Virus record (IMG/VR): IMGVR_UViG_3300017613_000231
Coordinates: 1-33,432 of that record
DNA length: 33,432 bases
Reading direction: 5' to 3' (one strand)
DNA from: a virus
In this document: positions 1 through 6,576 of the stretch, piece after piece
Layout: every line of letters begins with the position of its first letter
Numbering within the stretch: position 1 is the stretch's first letter
Program-made: the position numbers and the translations under genes
Notes under the pieces: model-generated
What the model was told of the DNA's origin: nothing
The model's database searches: none
What the model saw: only the letters and a program-made list of their open reading frames with translations

Positions 1-4
1 CCAC

Positions 5-199
5 ATGTTTGGAGCTATTAAGCTATGCAAACGATGTGGTTATACTATAGGGGAGTGTAACTTTCCTCACTGTATTTACTACAACAAACCTACTTGTAGG
101 GTAAAATGTGGTTTATGTATTGAATGTAAAAAATTCGCATTAATTAACTTACAAGATAAAATGCGAGAACATCAAGAAAATAAAAATGAAAATAAGTGA
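5..199 (+). CDS. Small cysteine-rich, probably zinc-binding protein (start uncertain)
   Basis: The frame encodes 64 residues with eight cysteines at 8, 11, 18, 23, 31, 35, 38 and 41, plus His22. The CxxC pairs (C8/C11, C35/C38 and C38/C41) suggest two small zinc sites. The C-terminus is charged (Lys, Glu, Asn) and may be a flexible tail. Only four bases precede the ATG, so no ribosome site can be judged and the frame stays open to the window edge. The true start may lie upstream. The gene is followed by about 50 bases without a gene and then by a dense run of small genes. I do not recognise a family. The cysteine spacing argues for a real protein rather than a chance frame, but the function is unknown. 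Confidence 0.55.
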   Translation: MFGAIKLCKRCGYTIGECNFPHCIYYNKPTCRVKCGLCIECKKFALINLQDKMREHQENKNENK

Positions 200-249
200 A
201 AAAATTAAAGAATATAGATTGATAAACTCTTAGATAAGTGGAGAATATA

Positions 250-549
250 ATGAATAGACCTCTAACCCCAGAAGAAATGGCTGCTATATCAGCAAGTGTT
301 GCTAATGGGACAACATATGCACCCAAACAACCAGTACAACCAGTTGCACAACCTGCAGCCATTTTTGGTGCTCCAGGTCAGCAACCTATACAGCCTAAGC
401 CCATGCCTAGTATGTGGGATAACATATTAGGACTTAATTTTGATGGCATAGCTCGACAAGCAAGAGATTATTGGAATACCTTACAAGGTAACCCTTTTGC
501 TAATCCTGCTGGGCATAGACAAGCACAAGAGCAACAAAAAAGAAAATAA
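250..549 (+). CDS. Hypothetical protein, proline/glutamine-rich
   Basis: About 99 residues, not recognised. I chose the ATG at 250 because a GGAG ribosome site at about 239-242 sits roughly seven bases before it. An in-frame GTG at 238 would overlap that site. The first third (PLTPEEMAAISA) looks like a short amphipathic helix. The middle is low complexity with many Pro, Gln and Ala residues and is probably disordered. The C-terminus is Gln/Lys-rich. There is no signal peptide or membrane segment. It lies just upstream of the putative lysis cassette in the same direction. Function unknown. Confidence 0.6.
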   Translation: MNRPLTPEEMAAISASVANGTTYAPKQPVQPVAQPAAIFGAPGQQPIQPKPMPSMWDNILGLNFDGIARQARDYWNTLQGNPFANPAGHRQAQEQQKRK

Positions 550-563
550 GGGGGGGACAGGTA

Positions 564-866
564 ATGCCCGGTGAGCAACAAATAGCTGATGTAATTACAT
601 ATGACCTAGCAATTCAATTTGTTTGGACAGTATTAATACCTGTCATTATTTGGATGGCAAAATATCTCAGTGACCTTAAAAAGAAACATTATGAAGACAT
701 GGAAGAACTAGCTAATGCACGTAGAGCTAGTGCTAACAACCTTTGGAAGAAAATAGACGAGATAAGAGAAGAAGTTCGTGCTAATAAGGCTGCACTTGAT
801 ACACATATAGCAGTTTCTGAAGCTATTCATGAAAATGGTAATGGTAATGGTAATGGAGAAAATTAG
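564..866 (+). CDS. Membrane-anchored coiled-coil protein, possible lysis accessory or holin-like protein
   Basis: 100 residues with a strong purine-rich ribosome site (GGGGGGACAGG) just before the ATG. Residues about 12-34 form one hydrophobic segment (QFVWTVLIPVIIWMAKYL is the core). A charged region likely to be a coiled coil follows (about 36-82, rich in Lys, Glu, Arg and Asp), ending in a Gly/Asn tail. One N-terminal membrane anchor followed by a coiled coil is seen in XhlA-type haemolysin proteins and in some inner-membrane spanins. No signature decides between them. The next genes encode two further membrane proteins, one a recognisable holin, which supports a role in lysis. A structural or injection role cannot be excluded. 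Confidence 0.6.
   Translation: MPGEQQIADVITYDLAIQFVWTVLIPVIIWMAKYLSDLKKKHYEDMEELANARRASANNLWKKIDEIREEVRANKAALDTHIAVSEAIHENGNGNGNGEN
834..857 (+). repeat. In-frame hexanucleotide tandem repeat (AATGGT x4, last unit imperfect)
   Basis: Four consecutive six-base units, the last ending in A, encode Asn-Gly pairs at the C-terminus of the preceding coiled-coil protein. Six-base units keep the frame, so copy number could change by slippage without breaking the gene. Confidence 0.7.
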
Positions 867-884
867 AAACAAGGGTGGATTAAA

Positions 885-1097
885 ATGAGTTCAGCAAGAG
901 CAGGATGGATAGCAACATTAGTAGTATGTTTGTTAAAAGTATTAGCAGGTGGTGTAACTGTAGAAGGTTACGGTGCTATCGAATCCGCTGATTATTCAGG
1001 TATGGCGTTACTTCTTGGTGCAGTTGGTGCTGTCCATTGGGGCAGGGAACAAACTAAAAGCAAGGAGAAGTTAGATGGCGGTATGCCCAAATTGTAA
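885..1097 (+). CDS. Small two-segment membrane protein, holin candidate
   Basis: 70 residues. Two hydrophobic stretches are visible: residues about 7-25 (WIATLVVCLLKVLAGGVTV) and about 38-52 (GMALLLGAVGAVHWG). They are separated by a short acidic turn and followed by a charged tail (REQTKSKEKLDGG). Size, two membrane segments and a basic or charged C-terminus fit a class II holin. The preceding bases contain a weak AAGGGTGG ribosome site. The end overlaps the next gene by 23 bases, so the two are probably translated together. The three-TM holin gene lies 250 bases downstream, so this could be a second holin, an antiholin or an unrelated membrane protein. The assignment rests on topology and position only. 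Confidence 0.6.
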   Translation: MSSARAGWIATLVVCLLKVLAGGVTVEGYGAIESADYSGMALLLGAVGAVHWGREQTKSKEKLDGGMPKL

Positions 1098-1350
1098 ACA
1101 CAGTTTTAAAGAAGAAGTGTTTATAACCTTTGATAACTATAAAGAATGGAACGCATATGTTAATAAGCATATGGCAAAAGCAGAAAGATTCCACCTTGGG
1201 GCAAAAACCTCAATACAAACTTTACCGGGAGTTAAGCATGATGGTAGAGTATTGGCTGAATGGGACGGATTTGATTATGGTTATGTTTCTGAAGCTAGAC
1301 ATAATGGATTAGAACGTTTAACGTACAATCATGGGTGGGGAGGAGTATAA
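1075..1350 (+). CDS. Small protein with an N-terminal CPNC zinc-ribbon half
   Basis: 91 residues. It starts inside the 3' end of the preceding membrane protein, behind a good ribosome site (GGAG about eight bases before the ATG). The N-terminus has CPNCKHSF, the typical first knuckle of a zinc ribbon. No second CxxC follows, so the metal site may use histidines or a partner protein, or may be lost. The rest is a mixed sequence rich in Tyr, Trp and His with no family I recognise. An overlapping frame at 1130-1312 is a shadow. The position between two membrane proteins suggests a lysis-region accessory gene. Function unknown. Confidence 0.6.
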   Translation: MAVCPNCKHSFKEEVFITFDNYKEWNAYVNKHMAKAERFHLGAKTSIQTLPGVKHDGRVLAEWDGFDYGYVSEARHNGLERLTYNHGWGGV

Positions 1351-1351
1351 G

Positions 1352-1762
1352 ATGCCAGCACCAGCGGTTATAGCAGGATTATTTAAAGTCGGAGAGAAAC
1401 TTATAGACCATTGGTTTCCTGATGAAACTGAAGCTAATGCAAAGAAAGCTGAATTTGCTTTAATGGTTCAACAAGGCAAGATGCAAGAATTAGAAACTAT
1501 GGCTTCTGTTATTAAAGAAGAAGCTAAGTCAGAACATTTTTTAGTAGCCGCATGGCGACCTATTACAATGCTTGTGTTAGTATTCATTATAGCTAACAAC
1601 TACATTATTTACCCTTATTTATCTTTATTTATAGATAATGCCCCTATGTTAGATATTCCTCCAGACCTCTGGGGTGTAATCAAACTAGGTTTGTCAGGCT
1701 ACATTGCCGGAAGGTCGGGTGAAAAAATGGTAAAACTTTATAAAACCAATGGAGAACACTAA
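1352..1762 (+). CDS. Holin of the three-TM GTA type
   Basis: About 136 residues from the ATG at 1352, preceded by a strong GGGGAGGAG ribosome site that lies inside a longer in-frame alternative start (1331). The layout is an N-terminal amphipathic region (VIAGLFKVGEKLIDHWFPD), a charged helix ending at about residue 65, then the conserved core AAWRPITMLVLVFIIANNY. A short loop with Pro and Asp, a segment PDLWGVIKLGLSGYIAGRSG and a basic tail follow. The WRP before the first membrane segment and the GYIAGRSGEK near the end are hallmarks of the GTA_holin_3TM family, which is found in gene transfer agents and many phages. It would form the membrane lesion that lets an endolysin reach the cell wall. 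The endolysin itself is not in the window. The stop overlaps the next ATG (TAATG). Confidence 0.85.
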   Translation: MPAPAVIAGLFKVGEKLIDHWFPDETEANAKKAEFALMVQQGKMQELETMASVIKEEAKSEHFLVAAWRPITMLVLVFIIANNYIIYPYLSLFIDNAPMLDIPPDLWGVIKLGLSGYIAGRSGEKMVKLYKTNGEH

Positions 1763-1905
1763 TGTTAGACGTATTAAAAGCAATAGCAAGACTTATTAAT
1801 TCAGCGGAACGTGATGAAGAAGGTTACTGGGTATTGAAAGTACGCCTTGAAGTAATTGATATGGACGGCAATCCAGTGATGAATTTCACAGACTCTGCTA
1901 CATAG
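1762..1905 (+). CDS. Hypothetical 47-residue protein
   Basis: A short frame whose ATG overlaps the holin stop in a TAATG arrangement, so it is likely translated by coupling. It reads MLDVLKAIARLINSAERDEE, then an alternating stretch (YWVLKVRLEVIDMDG) that looks like two beta strands, and ends in a TAG stop. It fills the space between the holin gene and the next gene and shares their strand. No family is recognised. Confidence 0.5.
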   Translation: MLDVLKAIARLINSAERDEEGYWVLKVRLEVIDMDGNPVMNFTDSAT

Positions 1906-1923
1906 AAGACGAAGGTAGGCAAC

Positions 1924-2247
1924 GTGAATATAAACCTTGACACCCCACTAGTTGTTGATGATATTGAATATGGTGAACTAGCTATTACTGAGTTCCATAT
2001 TGAAGGAAACCATGATGGTAATGGTGTCTGGATGTCTGCTGATTTAATGCCCGCAAGAACTGTAGGGAATGACATTGAATTGAATCCTGACGGTACAGGA
2101 GCTATGTTAGTTTCTGTTCCTGATGTTAGAGCTTATATAGCTGAACAAGCAGGACAAGGCAATTTACAACCATATACAACATGGGAAGCTGTTAAACAAC
2201 TTCTTCTGGATATACTAATAGCTGATGGAGCAGATGTACATGGCTAA
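1924..2247 (+). CDS. Hypothetical protein, beta-rich, GTG start
   Basis: 107 residues starting with GTG, with GAAGGTAGG just upstream as ribosome site. No ATG lies near enough to replace it. The N-terminal half is beta-like with alternating hydrophobic residues. The C-terminal half ends in a helix (TWEAVKQLLLDILIADG). The 3' end overlaps the next gene by eight bases. The protein has no membrane segment, so it may belong with the virion block that follows rather than with the lysis genes. No family is recognised. Confidence 0.6.
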   Translation: MNINLDTPLVVDDIEYGELAITEFHIEGNHDGNGVWMSADLMPARTVGNDIELNPDGTGAMLVSVPDVRAYIAEQAGQGNLQPYTTWEAVKQLLLDILIADGADVHG

Positions 2248-3799
2248 CATCCTACCTGAAACTACTGCAACTGGTTCTGAACCACTAATCCTGCATCTTG
2301 AAAATGCCCTTATGGATGATGGTGGTGAAAGTTTTACTTCTTTTGGTACTGTAAAAGGTGAAGGCAACAAAACAAAAGGTGGTTTGGCTTATCAGGCTGG
2401 TGAGTCTGGTGTCCAGTGGCAAGTACATGGCGGTAATTCTGGCCCAAATGGTTATATGTGGACAGCAGGGTTAAATAATACAGACTTTAGTAATTCAACT
2501 TTTCTTGGTCATTTTAGTTGGAATGCTTGGAACAGATGTATGATTAGCCCAAAGGCTGATGAAGGTTTAGAATTTCATCTTGGCTCAAGCGTAGGTAATG
2601 CTAATGTTAGACATTGGTGTTTAGGCGGCATGGATACACTAGTTGGGCAGGGTGTTGGTAGACACGTTATTGTTGTTGACCCATCTCAGGCAGGAACAAG
2701 AGCAGATACAGGAACATTCAATGTTTCCAGTATTGATGAAAAAGGAACATCTTGTGACACAGCAAATTCATGGGACACTGGTACATATAATTGGATATAC
2801 CATTCAAGGTTTTGCAAGATACTTAAAACAAAAGCAGGAGCTTGTGGCGTTTACGGCACTAATGCGAGTTTATCAAATTGTGCTTATGAAGCAATTACAA
2901 AAGCATGGGCATTGATAGAGACATCAGCCGGAAGTTTTACAATTAACACACCTTTTAAATTTGGTGATGGCTCAACTACTTTAACTAACCCTGATTCAAA
3001 CTGTGTATTAACTGCACCAACTCCAGCTAAAGATTCTGGGGATGACCGTTACCATCTAATGGATACTTCATTACCTTTCTTTTGCGACCCTTCAGGCGAA
3101 ACAGTTACATTTACTAATTATACTTTTAACTGGGGCATTCCTTCACTATTTGATTTTGATACTGATACAGCTTCAACTTGGACTTGGACAGGATTCAGTA
3201 TTAATAACGCAGGTACATTTACAATTGGTGCTGACCATGACATTACTGGTACAGCAAGTTTAGCGAGTGGCTCTAATGTAGTACTTAATGGTGGTGAATT
3301 TCATGGAACTATTAACGGTAATGTAGAGTTAACAGCAGCTACAGACCTTAATGATTTGACTATTAATGGTAATTTACTTGTAAATATTAATGCAAATACA
3401 ACACTTAATTTTAGTAATGTAGTTGTAACTGGGACTGTGCAAAATGATGCAGGTAGTAGAACGTTAGTGATTATACCCACAGGTACTTCATCGTTAACAG
3501 CTAGTGACCCCGGTACAGGTAATGGACAAACAGATGTCCAAGCGTTAGGTACAATTGAGGTTACTAACCTAGTAACAGGTTCAAGAGTAAGAGTAACAAG
3601 GGATGATACTTCAGCAGAATTGTTTAATGGTTCAGAGAGTTCTGGTACTATTAGCTTTACGACAGACTATGCAGGAGCGTTCACTGTCACAGTAAGAAAA
3701 GCAAGTTCGGCACCATATTACATCCCTTATGTAAGTGGTGGTACATCAGTAATTGGGCTAACCGTATCGGTAAAAGCCCTTCAACAATCAGACGAGTAG
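2240..3799 (+). CDS. Beta-rich virion protein, probable tail or adhesin component
   Basis: About 519 residues. Three nearby in-frame ATGs exist (2225, 2234, 2240). I prefer 2240 (MANILPETTATG) because GGAG lies nine bases before it. Residues about 1-320 look like a compact beta-rich domain with many Trp, Gly and Asn residues and several cysteines. From about 325 to 410 the sequence turns into short repeats with periodic Asn, Thr and Val (for example TINGNLLVNINANTTLNFSN), typical of a right-handed beta-helix. The last 100 residues resemble an Ig-like or jelly-roll tip (RVRVTRDDTSAELFNG). There is no signal peptide. It is the first of four beta-rich proteins in a row before the large fibre, which points to a tail structure. 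Exact role unknown. Confidence 0.65.
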   Translation: MANILPETTATGSEPLILHLENALMDDGGESFTSFGTVKGEGNKTKGGLAYQAGESGVQWQVHGGNSGPNGYMWTAGLNNTDFSNSTFLGHFSWNAWNRCMISPKADEGLEFHLGSSVGNANVRHWCLGGMDTLVGQGVGRHVIVVDPSQAGTRADTGTFNVSSIDEKGTSCDTANSWDTGTYNWIYHSRFCKILKTKAGACGVYGTNASLSNCAYEAITKAWALIETSAGSFTINTPFKFGDGSTTLTNPDSNCVLTAPTPAKDSGDDRYHLMDTSLPFFCDPSGETVTFTNYTFNWGIPSLFDFDTDTASTWTWTGFSINNAGTFTIGADHDITGTASLASGSNVVLNGGEFHGTINGNVELTAATDLNDLTINGNLLVNINANTTLNFSNVVVTGTVQNDAGSRTLVIIPTGTSSLTASDPGTGNGQTDVQALGTIEVTNLVTGSRVRVTRDDTSAELFNGSESSGTISFTTDYAGAFTVTVRKASSAPYYIPYVSGGTSVIGLTVSVKALQQSDE

Positions 3800-3808
3800 G
3801 TATAAAAC

Positions 3809-5248
3809 ATGGCTATAGGTGACGATTTTACGGTAGCGGTTAATGGTGACATTAGACACGCATCAGGGGCTACGGTATATCCTGTAGCAGACTTACATGA
3901 ATGGTTACAAGATATGGCAGATGATGGTAGTATTACTACATCAGGCGATAATGTATCCATATTAACAGCTAACCCATCAAAGTTAGATGGCCCACGTTCT
4001 GCAATTAAGCCGATGTTGCTTAACTTGTTGGGGACATACAATATTGATGCTGACGCAGCGGAATACTTTAACTTCGGTTCGATTCAGTATGATGGTTCTA
4101 ACGAGCTATATACTGGTGTTAAATCAATTGGTTCGCCACTTGTGGCAGGTTCTCCGATATATGTTGTACAGAATAGCGGCAAATTAACTTCTTTCTGGCC
4201 TGACGGACATATTCAAGTATTGATTAAAGGTATTACTGGTGGCTCTCAAATAGACAACGGTGATATCAGAGTATTCTCCAGAAAGTTCGGACAGTCTTAT
4301 GGTGACTTTGCTGCAAACCTAATTGCGGGTGGTGAGCAACCAGCAGCGATATCAACAGCAGACACTTCTAGTTGGACACCGCTTAGTTTAGCTAATGCTT
4401 TACTTCTCTCAACAGATGTAGATATAACTGTTGGAGACACTAACTTTGACACTGGTGATGGTAATGGTTCTAAAGCATATAAAGGAACAATTACTTTAAG
4501 TAATGGTTGTACCATTGCAGAAGCCGCACAGTATTGCCAAGCGATTTGTGATGAAAGTTCCTCTGAAACCATTGATGGTGTTGAAGGTTGGAGATACCGT
4601 TCTTTAGGTGATGGAGCCAATGGCTATACACCTAATGGTGCTGCCCCTTTCGGAGCTATTGCGGGTGGTAAATGGTTCGTAGCCCCTGGTTGGTTGATTC
4701 AAGGTGCATTAGCAAACGATTTACAGAACTACCAAATGGTTTCTCATGACGGAACTACCGTTGGTAATCCAGTTGTTGCAGGTATTTCTATTGGTGGATT
4801 GACAGTTGGTGCAAGAATGATTGTCGGTCGTGATGATGGTTCCGCTTTCATTGATGATGAATATGTATTAAATGGTGCATTAACTTCAGGGGAAAGCACA
4901 TTAACCTTAACGGGAGCTATTAAGACAGACACCCCGGATACAGGATTTATACGTATCAACAGTATCCCATATACTTATAATGATATTACTGGTCAGGTAG
5001 TAACCATTGATGGTACGTTTGGGCAGTCTCACAGTGACGGAGTTGATGTCTGGATTCCATTCATTGATAAGATTGTGGCTTCAACTACTGAAACCAGTGA
5101 TACTTATGTTTATGATGCTGATTTCACGGCTAGACTGAAGGTTCGTAAAGGTACAGCAGGTACAAGTTTGCAGCCTTTTGAAACTACTTTCACTGCTGGG
5201 TCAAGTGCTACAAATGGTACAAATGCAATTGCGACAGCAGATGAATAA
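3809..5248 (+). CDS. Virion structural protein, tail-associated, function unknown
   Basis: 479 residues with a TAGG ribosome site ahead of the ATG. It is glycine-, threonine- and aspartate-rich with alternating hydrophobics throughout, so probably all-beta. An N-terminal domain (about 1-60) contains helix-like LHEWLQDMADDG. A central region (about 190-300) has ANALLLSTDVDITVG and WRYRSLGDGANGYTP, which resemble segments of uncharacterised phage tail proteins. C-terminal domains have Ser/Thr-rich linkers. The stop overlaps the next ATG (TAATG), so the pair are probably made in fixed ratio. The context between beta-rich adhesin-like proteins and the giant fibre supports a tail role. I cannot assign an enzymatic activity. 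Confidence 0.6.
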   Translation: MAIGDDFTVAVNGDIRHASGATVYPVADLHEWLQDMADDGSITTSGDNVSILTANPSKLDGPRSAIKPMLLNLLGTYNIDADAAEYFNFGSIQYDGSNELYTGVKSIGSPLVAGSPIYVVQNSGKLTSFWPDGHIQVLIKGITGGSQIDNGDIRVFSRKFGQSYGDFAANLIAGGEQPAAISTADTSSWTPLSLANALLLSTDVDITVGDTNFDTGDGNGSKAYKGTITLSNGCTIAEAAQYCQAICDESSSETIDGVEGWRYRSLGDGANGYTPNGAAPFGAIAGGKWFVAPGWLIQGALANDLQNYQMVSHDGTTVGNPVVAGISIGGLTVGARMIVGRDDGSAFIDDEYVLNGALTSGESTLTLTGAIKTDTPDTGFIRINSIPYTYNDITGQVVTIDGTFGQSHSDGVDVWIPFIDKIVASTTETSDTYVYDADFTARLKVRKGTAGTSLQPFETTFTAGSSATNGTNAIATADE

Positions 5249-6045
5249 TGACCATAAGTATAGATTGGGCGAATAAGCTAGTCTTATCAGATGATAGTAT
5301 ACCTGAAATAGTTGCATTTAAAGATACACTACGTGCCTTTGAAGATGACGATGATGGTGTACTACATCCCCCAATTATTACCTATAAAAAATTAGACATT
5401 GGTGGGGGTGCTTACCTCCACGGTGTCGATTTTATTAACGGCTACCAACTTAAATTCACTGTAACTGGTGCTTATGAAATTAATGGCAACATTAATTGCA
5501 CCATTGTTCCTGACCTCGGTGTATTTGTAGATAGACTTAAAGCTGCAGCGTTTCAGACTTTTGCTTCAGGTTCTGGCGTTACTTCTCAAGATATAGCTGA
5601 TATTTCTGATGCTTCTGCTACTAAAACATGGGCAGAAACAGTTAGAACCCTTACTTCTGGTGGAAGTGGAGGAACAACGCCACAAGAGATATGGGAATAC
5701 GCTACTCGTGATTTAACTGAACCTGCTGGAGTTACTGCACAAAATATAGTAGATATTGTTGCTGGAGTATGGGCAGCAGCAACAAGAACATTAACTTCAG
5801 GTGGTGGGGGTGGTGGTGCTACTCCACAAGAAATATGGGAATATGCTACAAGAGAACTTACAGGTGCTTCTGGTGGTGGTAGTCTTACTACAGAACAAGC
5901 TACACAACTTAAAGAATTATGGCAAGTAGAAGGGTTGGATATAAATAATCCAATGACGGCTACTAAAACTACCAGAATAGTTGATGGCATTCTTCAGATA
6001 TATACTGGTGATAGGAGAAACACTACTACCGCTACAAGGCAATAG
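5248..6045 (+). CDS. Tail-associated protein with four W-x4-R-x-L-T repeats
   Basis: 265 residues, coupled to the preceding gene by TAATG. Residues 1-110 form a beta-rich domain. The C-terminal half has four short copies of the pattern W-x(4)-R-x-L-T, starting at W128, W149, W175 and W197 (WAETVRTLT, WEYATRDLT, WAAATRTLT, WEYATRELT). They are separated by Gly-rich linkers and by helices such as TPQEI and AQNIVDIVAGV. Repeats of this kind are common in phage baseplate, collar and fibre-attachment proteins, where each copy may add a strand or stalk unit. The C-terminus (LNNPMTATKTTRIVDG-like) resembles a terminal motif of other phage structural proteins. Exact role unknown. Confidence 0.6.
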   Translation: MTISIDWANKLVLSDDSIPEIVAFKDTLRAFEDDDDGVLHPPIITYKKLDIGGGAYLHGVDFINGYQLKFTVTGAYEINGNINCTIVPDLGVFVDRLKAAAFQTFASGSGVTSQDIADISDASATKTWAETVRTLTSGGSGGTTPQEIWEYATRDLTEPAGVTAQNIVDIVAGVWAAATRTLTSGGGGGGATPQEIWEYATRELTGASGGGSLTTEQATQLKELWQVEGLDINNPMTATKTTRIVDGILQIYTGDRRNTTTATRQ

Positions 6046-6083
6046 TAGTTATAATGATTTAAAATTAAACATAGGAGTTAGAA

Positions 6084-6512
6084 ATGGCGATTACAAGAAT
6101 TTCATCAGCAGCTGCAATAGTCAGTGTAGACGCAGTAACTGCATTATTAAATGTAGGTGGTGCTGGAACCATACGAATATATAATGGGTCACAACCTGCT
6201 GGACCAGATATTGCTATAACCGGGCAAACATTGCTTGCAGAACTTGCTTTAAATGCTGATGCATTTCAAGATGCCAGTGACCAAGGTGGATTTGCCAGAG
6301 CAGTAGCTAATGCAATTACTCAGGATTCTTCAGCCGATGCAGCTGGTACAGCCACATGGTTTAGAGCATCTGATGGTAATGGTTTAGCTGTTATTGATGG
6401 TGATGTTACCACAAATGGTAGCGGTGGAGCCTTGCAATTAAATAATACAGCTATAGCACTTAATGATACAGTGAATATATCTCCTTGGAACTTTGAACAA
6501 TACGAGTCTTAA
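6084..6512 (+). CDS. Small conserved phage virion protein, beta-sandwich
   Basis: 142 residues after a TAGGAG ribosome site. The pattern GTIRIYNGSQPAGPD, LLAELALNADAF, an Ala/Thr-rich turn, GTATWFRASDGNG, VIDGDV and a final beta region (LNDTVNISPWNF) matches a widespread family of small phage tail-region proteins I know from podoviruses and siphoviruses. Their function is unsettled. They look like a jelly-roll or Ig-like fold. It lies directly before the large fibre gene, separated by a terminator-like hairpin. The family recognition is from memory and the role (tail decoration or accessory) is inferred. Confidence 0.65.
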   Translation: MAITRISSAAAIVSVDAVTALLNVGGAGTIRIYNGSQPAGPDIAITGQTLLAELALNADAFQDASDQGGFARAVANAITQDSSADAAGTATWFRASDGNGLAVIDGDVTTNGSGGALQLNNTAIALNDTVNISPWNFEQYES

Positions 6513-6535
6513 TTGCTCGTTATGTTTTCAAATTA

Positions 6536-6560
6536 AGGTATGCCTAGCATACCTATTTTC
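6536..6560 (+). terminator. Hairpin with a short T-rich tail before the large fibre gene
   Basis: The arms AGGTATGC (6536-6543) and GCATACCT (6547-6554) are perfect complements around a three-base loop, followed by ATTTTC. It sits in the 64-base space between the small virion protein and the giant fibre gene. This could be a weak or attenuating intrinsic terminator, or an RNA processing or protecting hairpin. The stem is only half GC and the T run is short, so read-through is likely. Confidence 0.5.
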
Positions 6561-6576
6561 ATATTAAGGGGAAGGT

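Noticed and set aside
2225-2239. Upstream ATGs at 2225 and 2234 as the start of the beta-rich virion protein
   Set aside because: The GGAG at 2227-2230 is inside or too near these ATGs to serve them, but it is well spaced for the ATG at 2240.
5586-5990. 134-residue minus-strand frame with Pro and Ala runs
   Set aside because: The proline run is the complement of the glycine-rich linker of the forward gene, which explains the frame.
6025-6060. TATAAT at 6050-6055 as a sigma70-type promoter
   Set aside because: No acceptable -35 element lies about 17 bases upstream, and such hexamers are frequent by chance in AT-rich DNA.
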